In this document: piece by piece, positions 6,862 through 15,007 of the stretch
Layout: each line of letters starts with the position of its first letter
Position numbering within the stretch: the stretch's first letter is position 1
Source: Streptomyces gardneri
Lineage (GTDB): Bacteria > Actinomycetota > Actinomycetes > Streptomycetales > Streptomycetaceae
Reading direction: 5' to 3'
NCBI RefSeq assembly: GCF_006539185.1
Contig: NZ_BJMN01000071.1
Location: 1 to 33,787 of the forward strand
DNA: 33,787 nt
Notes under the pieces: model-generated
Database searches by the model: none
Seen by the model: only the letters and a program-made list of their open reading frames with translations
What the model was told of the DNA's origin: nothing
Made by a program: the position numbers and the translations under genes

Positions 6862-8616
6862 TCAGGCCAGCTCGACCGAGGGCGCCGCCCCGCCCGCCAG
6901 CTCCAGGACCCACACCTCGTTGGCGCCCTCCCGCAGCACCGGCCCCGGCACGAACAGCGACTGCTGCGGGCCGGCGTTCCAGTACCGGCCCAGGCAGAAG
7001 CCGTTGACCCAGACGAAGCCGCGCGTCCCGCCCGGCAGGGAGAGGTCCGCGTCACCCGGCCCGGCCACCTCCGCCACCGCCCGGTACAGCCCGGGCCCGG
7101 TCTCCCCGGCCACCGGCCGGAACGGCACCTTCGCCACCGCCGCCGCCTCGAAGGCGTCCAGCCGCAGACCCCGGGCCCGGAAGCCGTGCAGGTACTGCCG
7201 CTCGTGCCGCACCCCGCCCGTGATTCCCTTCCGCTCCGCGAGCCGCGGCCCGTAGTTGACCCGCCCCAGCGACTCCACCCAGAGGTCCACGACGGCGGGC
7301 CCGGCGACCGGCTCGGCGAGCGTCACGTCCTCGCCGTCCTCGGTGTCGAGCACCCCCGCCAGGACCCCGTCGACGTACACCGTCGCCCGGTCCCGCAGCC
7401 CCGTCACGCCCAGCGCGTACGGCTGCCGGGGCCCCGGGACCTCCACCCGGTAGCGGACCAGACCCCGGTCCACGCCCAGCTCCTCGAAGGACGGCGGCAC
7501 CGGCGCCCGCGACTCCTCGTCGCCGAGCACCTCCAGGACCTCGTCGAGCGGCGCCCGTTCGCCGAGCGCGCCCCGCACCGGGGCCGCGAGCCGCGCCGGC
7601 GGCTCGGGCACCTCGGGCAGCGGCCCCTCCGCGTACCGCGCGAGCACCTCGCGGAAGCGCCAGAACTTCTCCGTCGGCCGCCCCGCCTCGTCCACCGGGG
7701 CGTCGTAGTCGTACGAGGTCACCGTCGCCCGCAGCGCCCCGTCGTGCAGCTCTCCGGTCCGGTTCGCCCCCGCCCAGCCGCCGAAGTTGGTCCCGCCGTG
7801 CGCCATGTACACATTGACCGAGGCCCCGCACTCCAGGATCTCCCGCAGCGCCGCCGCCGCGTCCGCCGCGTCCCGCACCGCGTGCTCCGTGCCCCAGTGG
7901 TCGAACCAGCCGCACCAGAACTCCATGCACATCAGCGGCCCCGAGGGCTGATGGCGCCGCAGCGTCGCGAAGCCCTCCCGCGCCCCCGAGCCGAAGTTCG
8001 CCGTCGCGAGCACCCCCGGCACCGAACCACCCGTCAGCATGTGGTCCTCGGGACCGTCCGAGGTGAAGAGCGGCACGCTCACCCCGCAGGCGCGCAGCAG
8101 CTCCGCCACCCACAGCAGATAGCCCAGGTCGCTGCCGTAACTCCCGTACTCGTTCTCCACCTGCACCAGGATCACCGGGCCGCCCCGGTCGACCTGCCGC
8201 TCCACCACCTGCGGGAGCAGCCGGCGGAACCAGGCGTCCACCGCCGCCAGGAACTCCGGGTCGAGGGTCCGCACGCGCCGCCCCAGCGGCCCCGTCAGCC
8301 AGTGCGGAAGCCCGCCGTTCTCCCACTCGGCGCAGATGTACGGACCCGGGCGCACGATCGCGCGCATCCCGGCCCGCTGCACCGCGTCCAGGAACCGGCC
8401 GAGCGCCTCCACGTCCCCGTACCGGCCGGGCTCCGGCGCGTACAGGTTCCAGGGGACGTACGTCTCGACGCAGTTCAGCCCCATCGCGCGCAGCATCCCG
8501 AGCCGGTGCTCCCACTGCGCCTCGTGCACACGGAAGTAGTGCAGGGCCCCCGAGAGGAGGCGCACCGGCCGCCCGTCGAGCAGAAAGTCCTCGTCACCCA
8601 CAGCGAACGTGCTCAT
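6862..8616 (-). CDS. Glycoside hydrolase family 35 beta-galactosidase
   Basis: A 584-residue GH35 enzyme releasing terminal beta-linked galactose. The (beta/alpha)8 barrel covers residues 1 to ~320: FLLDGRPVRLLSGALHYFRV, ETYVPWNLYAPEPG, VRPGPYICAEWENGG. QVENEYGSYG holds the acid/base Glu156, and MEFWCGWFDHWG the nucleophile Glu232, each placed by analogy with human GLB1. YMAHGGTNFG (~269-278) is also characteristic. Beta-sandwich domains fill the rest, ending WVNGFCLGRYWNAGPQQSLF, typical of GH35 C-termini. No signal peptide is visible, so it probably acts on imported galactosides. The ATG at 8616 follows GAGGGTGAGG. It is divergent from the AraC-type regulator at 8740, the likely controller. 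Confidence 0.95.
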   Translation of the reverse strand: MSTFAVGDEDFLLDGRPVRLLSGALHYFRVHEAQWEHRLGMLRAMGLNCVETYVPWNLYAPEPGRYGDVEALGRFLDAVQRAGMRAIVRPGPYICAEWENGGLPHWLTGPLGRRVRTLDPEFLAAVDAWFRRLLPQVVERQVDRGGPVILVQVENEYGSYGSDLGYLLWVAELLRACGVSVPLFTSDGPEDHMLTGGSVPGVLATANFGSGAREGFATLRRHQPSGPLMCMEFWCGWFDHWGTEHAVRDAADAAAALREILECGASVNVYMAHGGTNFGGWAGANRTGELHDGALRATVTSYDYDAPVDEAGRPTEKFWRFREVLARYAEGPLPEVPEPPARLAAPVRGALGERAPLDEVLEVLGDEESRAPVPPSFEELGVDRGLVRYRVEVPGPRQPYALGVTGLRDRATVYVDGVLAGVLDTEDGEDVTLAEPVAGPAVVDLWVESLGRVNYGPRLAERKGITGGVRHERQYLHGFRARGLRLDAFEAAAVAKVPFRPVAGETGPGLYRAVAEVAGPGDADLSLPGGTRGFVWVNGFCLGRYWNAGPQQSLFVPGPVLREGANEVWVLELAGGAAPSVELA

Positions 8617-8647
8617 GGCCTCACCCTCGCCCTCTGGCGGCGGACCG

Positions 8648-8657
8648 GTCCATGGAC
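8648..8657. promoter_or_regulatory. Palindrome GTCCATGGAC in the beta-galactosidase/AraC divergent promoter region
   Basis: A perfect 10-bp palindrome in the 123-bp divergent spacer. A related TTTGGACGTTAGGG element follows at about 8671. These are candidate binding sites for the AraC-type regulator, but palindromy alone is weak evidence. Confidence 0.3.
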
Positions 8658-8739
8658 AAAGATCGTCGCAGTTTGGACGTTAGGGCCCGACCGGCCCTGG
8701 GAGGGCCCGGAGGACCAGGCCCCGGGAAGGGAACGCCGC

Positions 8740-9627
8740 ATGTACCACACCTGGATGCGCTACTTCACGCCCAGCCCCGTCCACCACCGCCTCGGCCTCG
8801 TCTGCCTCGGGGTCGGGCTCCAGCACGGCACCCTCCCCACTGTCGGACCGCGCACCCTCGACCACCACGTCGCCGTCGTCGTCTCCGCCGGCAGCGGCTG
8901 GTACCTGGGCGTCGACGGCCGCCGCACCGCCGTCACCGCCCCCGCCCTCATCTGGCTCACCCCCGGCACCCCCCACCACTACGCCGCCGACACCGGCACC
9001 GGCTGGGACGAGGCCTTCGTCGACTTCTCGGGACCCGCCACCGCCACCTACACCGAGCTCGGCTACATCGAGCCCGACCGGCCCGTCGTGCCCCTCTCCG
9101 ACGCCGCCCCCGCCCGCGCCGCCATCAGCCGGATCGCCAGGGCCGCCCGCCCCGGCAACCCCCTCCTGGAGGTCGAGACCGGCGCCGCCGTCCACGAGCT
9201 GCTCGTCGCCCTGCGCCGGGCCCGCGCCGACACCAACGCCGACGGCGACCCCGTCCTCGCCGCGCTCGCCCGCGACGCCTTCCAGCCGCTCTCCGTCGCC
9301 GAACACGCGGCCCGGCACGGCATGACCCCCGCCGAACTGCGCACCGCCGTCCGCCGCGCCGCCGGCTGCAGCCCCAAGGACTACCTGCTCACCGTCCGCC
9401 TCGGCCGCGCCAAGGAACTCCTCGCCGCCACCGAGCTCCCCGTCGCGGCCGTCGCACGCCGCGTCGGCTACGACGACCCCGCCTACTTCTCCCGGCTCTT
9501 CACCCGCCGGGTCGGCACCGCGCCCATCCGCTTCCGCGAGCAGCAGGGGCGGTCCGTCCACGGCGGCTGGAGCAACCGCGTACCGGATCCCGAACACCCG
9601 CCCACGATCCTGCCGAGATCCGTCTAA
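8740..9627 (+). CDS. AraC-family transcriptional regulator
   Basis: A 295-residue regulator with an N-terminal cupin-type sugar-sensing domain (~1-165: DHHVAVVVSAGSGWYLGVDG, LTPGTPHHYA, WDEAFVDFSGPA) and a C-terminal double helix-turn-helix (~190-285: PLSVAEHAARHGMTPAELR, then ELPVAAVARRVGYDDPAYFSRLF, the standard AraC second HTH, ending GTAPIRFR). The ATG at 8740 follows GGGAAGGGAA. Divergence from the GH35 beta-galactosidase suggests that it activates that gene in response to a galactoside; this is inference from position. The chorismate mutase start lies 12 bp downstream but has its own -10-like box. Confidence 0.93.
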   Translation: MYHTWMRYFTPSPVHHRLGLVCLGVGLQHGTLPTVGPRTLDHHVAVVVSAGSGWYLGVDGRRTAVTAPALIWLTPGTPHHYAADTGTGWDEAFVDFSGPATATYTELGYIEPDRPVVPLSDAAPARAAISRIARAARPGNPLLEVETGAAVHELLVALRRARADTNADGDPVLAALARDAFQPLSVAEHAARHGMTPAELRTAVRRAAGCSPKDYLLTVRLGRAKELLAATELPVAAVARRVGYDDPAYFSRLFTRRVGTAPIRFREQQGRSVHGGWSNRVPDPEHPPTILPRSV

Positions 9628-9630
9628 GCT
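9625..9630 (+). promoter_or_regulatory. Possible -10 box (TAAGCT) for a leaderless chorismate mutase transcript
   Basis: TAAGCT fits TANNNT, overlaps the AraC stop codon and ends 8 bp before the ATG at 9639. No Shine-Dalgarno precedes that ATG. No convincing -35 is visible. Confidence 0.4.
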
Positions 9631-9638
9631 CGCAGATC

Positions 9639-9962
9639 ATGAGTGACTCCACCCTGCCCCGCCCGGTCGACGACTCCGTACGGGCCGAACTGACCCGGCT
9701 CCGCGAGAGCATCGACAACATCGACGCCGCGGTCGTGTACATGCTCGCCGAGCGCTTCAAGTGCACCCAGCAGGTCGGCGTCCTCAAGGCCGAGCACAAG
9801 CTGCCGCCCGCCGACCCCGCCCGCGAGGCCCGCCAGATCGCCCGGCTGCGGGAACTGGCCGAGAGCGCGAAACTGGACCCGGCCTTCGCGGAGAAGCTCC
9901 TCAACTTCATCATCGCCGAGGTCATCCGCCACCACGAGACGATCGCGGACGGAGCACGCTGA
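9639..9962 (+). CDS. Chorismate mutase (AroQ type)
   Basis: A 107-residue all-helical AroQ-fold chorismate mutase converting chorismate to prephenate, the branch point to phenylalanine and tyrosine. Visible signatures: LTRLRESIDNIDAAVVYMLAERF (long first helix, given here as LRESIDNIDAAV and MLAERF), QVGVLKAEHKLPPADP with the active-site Lys, REARQIARLREL and a final FIIAEVIRHHE helix. No signal peptide, so it is the cytoplasmic form. The ATG at 9639 has no ribosome site; it lies just after a TAAGCT box, so a leaderless mRNA is likely. Its TGA shares one base with the next ATG (TGATG), so chorismate mutase and asparaginase are translationally coupled. Confidence 0.93.
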   Translation: MSDSTLPRPVDDSVRAELTRLRESIDNIDAAVVYMLAERFKCTQQVGVLKAEHKLPPADPAREARQIARLRELAESAKLDPAFAEKLLNFIIAEVIRHHETIADGAR

Positions 9963-10948
9963 TGGCACGCGTCACGGTCTTCACGCTCGGCGGGACCATC
10001 TCGGCGCGGGGCGGTGACGCGGCCCGCATGACCGGCCAGGAGGTCCTCGCCGAGCTGGGCGCGCCCGAGGACGTCGTCCTCCGCGACTTCCGGCGCGTCC
10101 CCAGCTCCTCGATCACCCACGAGGACCTCGCCGCGCTGGCGGAGGAGGTGCGCAAGACCGTCGCCGAGGGCTCCGGCGTGGTCGTCGTCCAGGGCACCGA
10201 CACCCTGGAGGAGACCGCCTTCCTCCTCGACCTGCTCTGCACCACCGAGCAGCCGATCGCCGTCACCGGCGCCATGCGCCGCCCCGACCTGCCCGGCGCC
10301 GACGGCCCCGCCAACCTCGCCGCCGCGCTCGCCGTCGCCGCCGACCCCGCCTGCCGGAACCTCGGTGTCCTCGTCGTCCTCGGGGACGAGATCCACGCCG
10401 CCCGCCTGGCCCGCAAGACCCACACGACCTCGGTCACCACCTTCGCCTCGCCCGGCGCGGGACCGATCGGCACCGTCGTCGAGGGCGAGCCCCGGATCCT
10501 GCTCCGCCCCGCCGTCCCCGCAGCCCTCTGCTCGCTGAGCTTCGACCCGTCGGTACGGGTGGCCCTCCTGACGCTCTCCCAGGGCGACCGGGGCGAACTC
10601 CTCGAAGCCGTCGACGACCGCTTCCAGGGCCTCGTCGTCGCCGCGTTCGGCGCCGGCCACGTCCCCGCCTGGTTCGTCGACCCGCTCGCCGAGCTCGCCC
10701 GCCGCATCCCGGTCGTCCTCGCCTCCCGCACGGGCGGCGGAGCGACCCTCTCGCACACCTACCGCGGCCCCGGCTCCGAGTACGACCTCCTGCACCACGG
10801 ACTGATCCCCGCGGGCCCCCTCGACCCCGCCAAGGCGCGGATCCTCCTCCAGACCCTGCTGTCCAGCGGCGCGTCCGGCCCCACCGGCTACGACCGCCCC
10901 CGCCTCACGGCCGCCTTCGCCCACCTGAACGGCTCCGGACTCGCCTGA
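9962..10948 (+). CDS. L-asparaginase (asparaginase/glutaminase family)
   Basis: A 328-residue asparaginase hydrolysing L-asparagine to aspartate and ammonia. The N-terminal motif FTLGGTISARGG carries the nucleophile Thr12, and VVVVQGTDTLEETAFLLD carries Thr79-Asp80 of the second catalytic group. Further family marks are TGAMRRPDLPGADGPANL and EIHAARLARKTHTTSV with the conserved lysine. No signal peptide is visible, so a cytoplasmic enzyme is expected. GGACGGAG lies about eight bases upstream of the ATG, and the ATG overlaps the chorismate mutase stop by one base. Coupling of aromatic amino acid synthesis to asparagine hydrolysis has no obvious biochemical logic. Confidence 0.93.
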   Translation: MARVTVFTLGGTISARGGDAARMTGQEVLAELGAPEDVVLRDFRRVPSSSITHEDLAALAEEVRKTVAEGSGVVVVQGTDTLEETAFLLDLLCTTEQPIAVTGAMRRPDLPGADGPANLAAALAVAADPACRNLGVLVVLGDEIHAARLARKTHTTSVTTFASPGAGPIGTVVEGEPRILLRPAVPAALCSLSFDPSVRVALLTLSQGDRGELLEAVDDRFQGLVVAAFGAGHVPAWFVDPLAELARRIPVVLASRTGGGATLSHTYRGPGSEYDLLHHGLIPAGPLDPAKARILLQTLLSSGASGPTGYDRPRLTAAFAHLNGSGLA

Positions 10949-10980
10949 GGGGGCACAGACCGGGCACAAACGCACCACCC

Positions 10981-11007
10981 CTGCCCGATGGGGAAGGCAT
11001 CGGGCAG
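10981..11007 (+). promoter_or_regulatory. 10-bp inverted repeat just upstream of pepN
   Basis: CTGCCCGATG (10981-10990) and CATCGGGCAG (10998-11007) are perfect inverted repeats with a 7-nt spacer. They end 10 bp before the pepN ATG and 32 bp after the asparaginase stop. It may be an operator, a translation-controlling hairpin, or a weak terminator of the upstream operon. Confidence 0.5.
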
Positions 11008-11017
11008 CATAGGGCCC

Positions 11018-13504
11018 ATGTCCGTACTGACGCGCGACGAAGCGCAGACCCGTGCCCAGCTCCTCGACGTCCACCACTACCGGGTGGACCTCGACCTCAC
11101 CACCGGCGACGAGACCTTCCGCTCACAGAGCGTCGTCCGCTTCACGGCCCGCGCCGCGGGGGACACCTTCGTCGAGCTCAAGCCCGAGACCCTGCACTCC
11201 GCAGTCCTCGACGGCGAGCCCCTCGACACCGCCGCCCTCGACGGCAACCGGCTCCCGCTGAGCCTCACCGAGGGCGAGCACGAGCTGAGCGTCACCACGA
11301 CCATGCGGTACTCCCGCACGGGCGAGGGCATGCACCGCTTCACGGACCCCACCGACGGCGAGTCGTACGTCTACACGCAGCTCTTCATGGAGGACGTCCA
11401 GCGCGTCTTCGCCGCCTTCGACCAGCCCGACCTGAAGGCCGTCTTCGAGCTCGGCGTCACCGCCCCCGAAGGCTGGACCGTCCTCTCCAACGGCATCACC
11501 GAGCAGCAGCCCGACGGCAGCTGGCGGGCCGCCCCCACCCCGCTGCTCTCCACCTACTTCGTCTGCGTCGCCGCCGGCCCCTGGCACTCGGTCCGCACCG
11601 AGCACGCCGGGCTCCCCTTCGGCATCCACTGCCGCCGCTCCCTCGCCCCCCACCTCGACGCCGACGCCGACGAGATCCTCGCCGTCACCAAGGCCTGCTA
11701 CGACCGCTACCACGAGAAGTTCGACGAGCCGTACCCCTTCGACTCGTACGACCAGGCCTTCGTCCCCGAGTTCAACGCCGGCGCGATGGAGAACCCCGGA
11801 CTCGTCACCTTCCGCGACGAGTTCGTCTTCCGCTCCGCCGTCACCGTCACCGAGCGCCAGACCCGGGCCATGGTCATCGCCCACGAGATGGCCCACATGT
11901 GGTTCGGCGACCTCGTCACCCTGCGCTGGTGGGACGACATCTGGCTGAACGAGTCCTTCGCCGAGTACATGGGCTTCCAGACCGTCAACGAGGCCTGCGC
12001 CGACCTCTTCCCCGACACCTGGGTCGACTTCGGCGTCACCCGCAAGGCCTGGGGCTACGAGGCCGACCAGCGGCCCTCCACGCACCCCGTCGCCCCGGAC
12101 CCGGAGGCCGTCCCCGACACCGCCTCCGCGCTCCTCAACTTCGACGGCATCTCCTACGCCAAGGGCGCCTCCGCCCTCCGCCAGCTCGTCGCCTGGCTCG
12201 GCGAGAAGGACTTCCTCGCCGGCATCAACATCCACTTCAAGCGGCACAAGTTCGGCAACGCCACCCTCGCCGACTTCATCGACAACCTCGCCGCCGCCAC
12301 CGACCGCGACGTCCACGGCTGGGCCGAGCAGTGGCTGCGCACCACCGGCGTCGACACGCTCACCCCGCGCCTCGACGGCGAGGGCACCCGCTGGCGGCTC
12401 ACCGTCGACCGCGACGGCAGCCGCCCGCACCGCATCGAGGCCGGCGTCTACGACCGGCGGCCCGACGGCGAGCTCACCCTCCGCGAGCGCCTCGCCCTCG
12501 ACGTCCCGCAGGCCGCCCCCGCCGAACTGACGGGCCCGCGCCCCGCCCTCGTCACCCTCAACGACGGGGACCTCACCTACGCCAAGCTGCGCTTCGACGA
12601 GGTCTCCGAGGAGACCGTCCTGCGCGGCCTCTCCGGCATCCCCGACCCGCTGACCCGCGCCGTGATCTGGAACGCGCTGCGCGACATGGTCCGCGACGGC
12701 GCCCTCGCCCCCGCCGAGTACCTGGAGACGGCCCGCGCGCACCTGCCCGAGGAGACCGAACTCTCCCTCGTCCAGGGCGTGCTGGCCTTCGCCCGCACCC
12801 AGATCGCCGACCGGTACGTCGCCGAGGACGAGCGCCCCGCCGCCCTCGCGACGATCGGCGAGATCGCCCGCGCGCTGCTGCGCCGCACCGAGGACGGCGA
12901 GGCCCCGGGCCTGCGCCTCACGGCCGTCCGCACCTTCGTCGACAGCGCCACCACCCCCGAGAAGCTCGCCTCCTGGCTGGAGGAGGGCACCGTCCACGGC
13001 GGCCCCGAGCTCGACCCCGAGCTGCGCTGGCGGATCCTCGCCCGCCTCGCCGTCCTCGGCGCCACCGACGAGACGGTGATCGCCGCGGAGCTGGAGCGCG
13101 ACCCGAGCGCCACCGGCCAGGAGGGCGCCGCCCTCTGCCGGGCCGCCCTCCCGGACCCGGCGGCGAAGGAGGCCGCCTGGTCGGCGCTCTTCGACACGGA
13201 CGACCTGTCCAACTACCTCTTCACCGCCACCGCCCGGGGCTTCTGGCAGCCCGAACAGGCCGAGCTCGTCAGCGCGTACGTGCCCCGCTTCTACGCCGCC
13301 GCCACCGCCCTCGGCGCCCGGCGCGGCCCCGCCATGGCCGAGGCCGCCGGCCGCTACGCCTTCCCGTCGTACGCGATCGACACCGACTCCCTGGCCCTCG
13401 GCGAGTCCCACCTGACCGCCGACACGATGATCCCGGCCCTCCACCGCAAGCTCGTCGACCAACTCGACGACCTCCGCCGGGCCCTGGCGGTCCGCAAGGC
13501 CTGA
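11018..13504 (+). CDS. pepN: Aminopeptidase N (M1 family)
   Basis: An 828-residue zinc aminopeptidase of the M1 family, removing N-terminal residues from peptides in the cytoplasm. The substrate-anchoring loop GAMENPG contains Glu258, and HEMAHMWFGD gives zinc ligands His289 and His293 with catalytic Glu290. NESFAEY supplies the third ligand Glu312, 19 residues later as expected. The N-terminal beta domain starts YRVDLDLTTGDETF, and the C-terminal half (~500-828) is the helical ERAP1-like domain. Length fits actinobacterial PepN. The ATG at 11018 is chosen over one at 10988, which lies inside the inverted repeat and lacks a ribosome site; AGGG lies close to the ATG. A strong terminator follows. 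Confidence 0.96.
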   Translation: MSVLTRDEAQTRAQLLDVHHYRVDLDLTTGDETFRSQSVVRFTARAAGDTFVELKPETLHSAVLDGEPLDTAALDGNRLPLSLTEGEHELSVTTTMRYSRTGEGMHRFTDPTDGESYVYTQLFMEDVQRVFAAFDQPDLKAVFELGVTAPEGWTVLSNGITEQQPDGSWRAAPTPLLSTYFVCVAAGPWHSVRTEHAGLPFGIHCRRSLAPHLDADADEILAVTKACYDRYHEKFDEPYPFDSYDQAFVPEFNAGAMENPGLVTFRDEFVFRSAVTVTERQTRAMVIAHEMAHMWFGDLVTLRWWDDIWLNESFAEYMGFQTVNEACADLFPDTWVDFGVTRKAWGYEADQRPSTHPVAPDPEAVPDTASALLNFDGISYAKGASALRQLVAWLGEKDFLAGINIHFKRHKFGNATLADFIDNLAAATDRDVHGWAEQWLRTTGVDTLTPRLDGEGTRWRLTVDRDGSRPHRIEAGVYDRRPDGELTLRERLALDVPQAAPAELTGPRPALVTLNDGDLTYAKLRFDEVSEETVLRGLSGIPDPLTRAVIWNALRDMVRDGALAPAEYLETARAHLPEETELSLVQGVLAFARTQIADRYVAEDERPAALATIGEIARALLRRTEDGEAPGLRLTAVRTFVDSATTPEKLASWLEEGTVHGGPELDPELRWRILARLAVLGATDETVIAAELERDPSATGQEGAALCRAALPDPAAKEAAWSALFDTDDLSNYLFTATARGFWQPEQAELVSAYVPRFYAAATALGARRGPAMAEAAGRYAFPSYAIDTDSLALGESHLTADTMIPALHRKLVDQLDDLRRALAVRKA

Positions 13505-13512
13505 CGGCCACG

Positions 13513-13542
13513 GGCGCGGGGCGGCCACCACCGCCCCGCGCC
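13513..13542 (+). terminator. Terminator after pepN
   Basis: A perfect 12-bp stem, GGCGCGGGGCGG and its complement, around a 6-nt loop lies 9 bp past the pepN stop. CACGGG and CCCGTG extend it outward across a small bulge. Confidence 0.8.
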
Positions 13543-13618
13543 AGCCCGTGTCCCCCGTTCGGGTCACAAGGACCGACTCCTCGGACAAACCCCGACAACC
13601 CCCGGCACGCTGTCGTCC

Positions 13619-15007
13619 ATGTGTGCCGCATCCCCACCCCTCGCCGGAGGCGCCCCCGGCGCCGATGCCCTCCGCCCCCTCCTGGACACCGTCCTCGACG
13701 CCCTGCGCGTCGGCGCCGAGGAGCGGGGCGGACCCCTTCCGGCCGGCGGGCCGGAGGCCGTCGCGGCACGGGTGGAGGCCCTCGGGGCCGTACTCCCCGA
13801 GACCGGCACCGGCCCCCACGAGGCCCTCCGCACCCTCGTCCGGGCCCTCGCGGCCGGCGCCGCCGACCCGGCGCACCCGCTCTGCGCCGCCCACCTCCAC
13901 ACCCCGCCCCTCGCGCTCGCCGCCGCCGCCGACCTCGCCGCCTCCGCGCTCAACCCGTCCATGGACTCCTGGGACCAGGCCCCCGCCGCCTCCGCCCTCG
14001 AAGCCCTGGTCACGGCCGCCCTCGCCGCCGAGGCCTTCCCGGCGGCGCGGCACCCCGACGCCCTCGTCACCACCGGCGGCACCGAGTCCAACCAGCTCGC
14101 CCTGCTCCTCGCGCGCGAACGCCACGCCGGACACGACCGTCCCGTCCGGACCGTCGTCGGCGCCAACGCCCACCACTCCTTCCACCGCGCCGCCTGGCTC
14201 CTCGGCCTCCCCGCCCCCGTCACCGTCCCCACTCCGCACGGCGTCCTCGAACCGGCCGCCCTCGCCGAGGCCCTGGCACACACCGGGGGCCCCGTCCTCG
14301 TCGCCGCCACCGCCGGCACCACCGACGAGGGCCTGATCGACCCGCTCCCGGAGCTCGCCGACGTCTGCGCGGCCCACGGCGCCGAGCTCCACGTCGACGC
14401 CGCCTACGGAGGCCCCGCCCTCCTCAGCCGCACCCACCGCCACCTCCTCGACGGCCTCGACCGGGCCCGTACCGTCACCGTCGACCTGCACAAGCTCGGC
14501 TGGCAGCCGGCCGCCGCCGGACTCCTCGCCGTACGCGACGCCGACGACCTCACCGTCCTCGGCCACACCGCCGACTACCTCAACGCCGACGACGACACCG
14601 AGGCCGGCCTCCCCGACCTCCTCGGCCGCTCCCTGCGCACGACCCGCCGCCCGGACGTCCTCAAGACGGCCGTCACCCTCCGCGCCCTCGGCCGCTCCGG
14701 CCTCGGCGCCCTCGTCGACGCGTGCATGTCCCTCGCCCAGGACCTCGCCGACCTCGTGGAGAAGACCCCCGGCCTCGACCTGCGCGCCCGGCCCACCCTC
14801 ACGACCGTCCTCTTCCGTCCGACCGAGGCCGACGACGAGACCGTCGCCGCGATCCGCCGCACCCTCCTCGCCGAGGGCCGCGCGGTCCTCGGCCGCGCCG
14901 AGGCGGACGGCCGCCTCTGGCTCAAGGCCACCCTGCTCAACCCCCACGCCACCCCCGGCGATCTGGCACAGCTCATCACCCTCGTGGAAGGCAGCGCGCA
15001 CCGATGA
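13619..15007 (+). CDS. PLP-dependent group II decarboxylase (lysine/ornithine/diaminobutyrate decarboxylase-like)
   Basis: A 462-residue fold-type I PLP enzyme of the group II decarboxylase family, to which DesA (lysine to cadaverine) and diaminobutyrate decarboxylases belong. TTGGTESNQLALLLARERH (~145-163) binds the cofactor phosphate, HVDAAYGG contains the cofactor-pairing Asp260, and VDLHKLGWQPAAAG contains the Schiff-base Lys292. NPSMDSWDQAP (~117-127) matches the substrate-loop region of the family. The N-terminus is shorter and more Ala/Gly-rich than DesA as I remember it. Substrate cannot be fixed by eye. No ribosome site precedes the ATG at 13619, so the start is less certain and may be leaderless. 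It overlaps the N-hydroxylase gene by 4 bp (ATGA), so the amine product is probably handed to that enzyme. Confidence 0.88.
   Translation: MCAASPPLAGGAPGADALRPLLDTVLDALRVGAEERGGPLPAGGPEAVAARVEALGAVLPETGTGPHEALRTLVRALAAGAADPAHPLCAAHLHTPPLALAAAADLAASALNPSMDSWDQAPAASALEALVTAALAAEAFPAARHPDALVTTGGTESNQLALLLARERHAGHDRPVRTVVGANAHHSFHRAAWLLGLPAPVTVPTPHGVLEPAALAEALAHTGGPVLVAATAGTTDEGLIDPLPELADVCAAHGAELHVDAAYGGPALLSRTHRHLLDGLDRARTVTVDLHKLGWQPAAAGLLAVRDADDLTVLGHTADYLNADDDTEAGLPDLLGRSLRTTRRPDVLKTAVTLRALGRSGLGALVDACMSLAQDLADLVEKTPGLDLRARPTLTTVLFRPTEADDETVAAIRRTLLAEGRAVLGRAEADGRLWLKATLLNPHATPGDLAQLITLVEGSAHR

Noticed and set aside
8652..8739. Coding frame starting with ATG at 8652 ahead of the AraC gene
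   Set aside because: No ribosome site and Arg/Pro-rich. It is the out-of-frame shadow of AraC that happens to join the chorismate mutase frame.
11123..15001. 1292-residue open frame on the minus strand
   Set aside because: Antisense to pepN and the decarboxylase. It is Gly/Val/Glu/Asp-rich low complexity with no domain, the usual by-product of high GC third positions.
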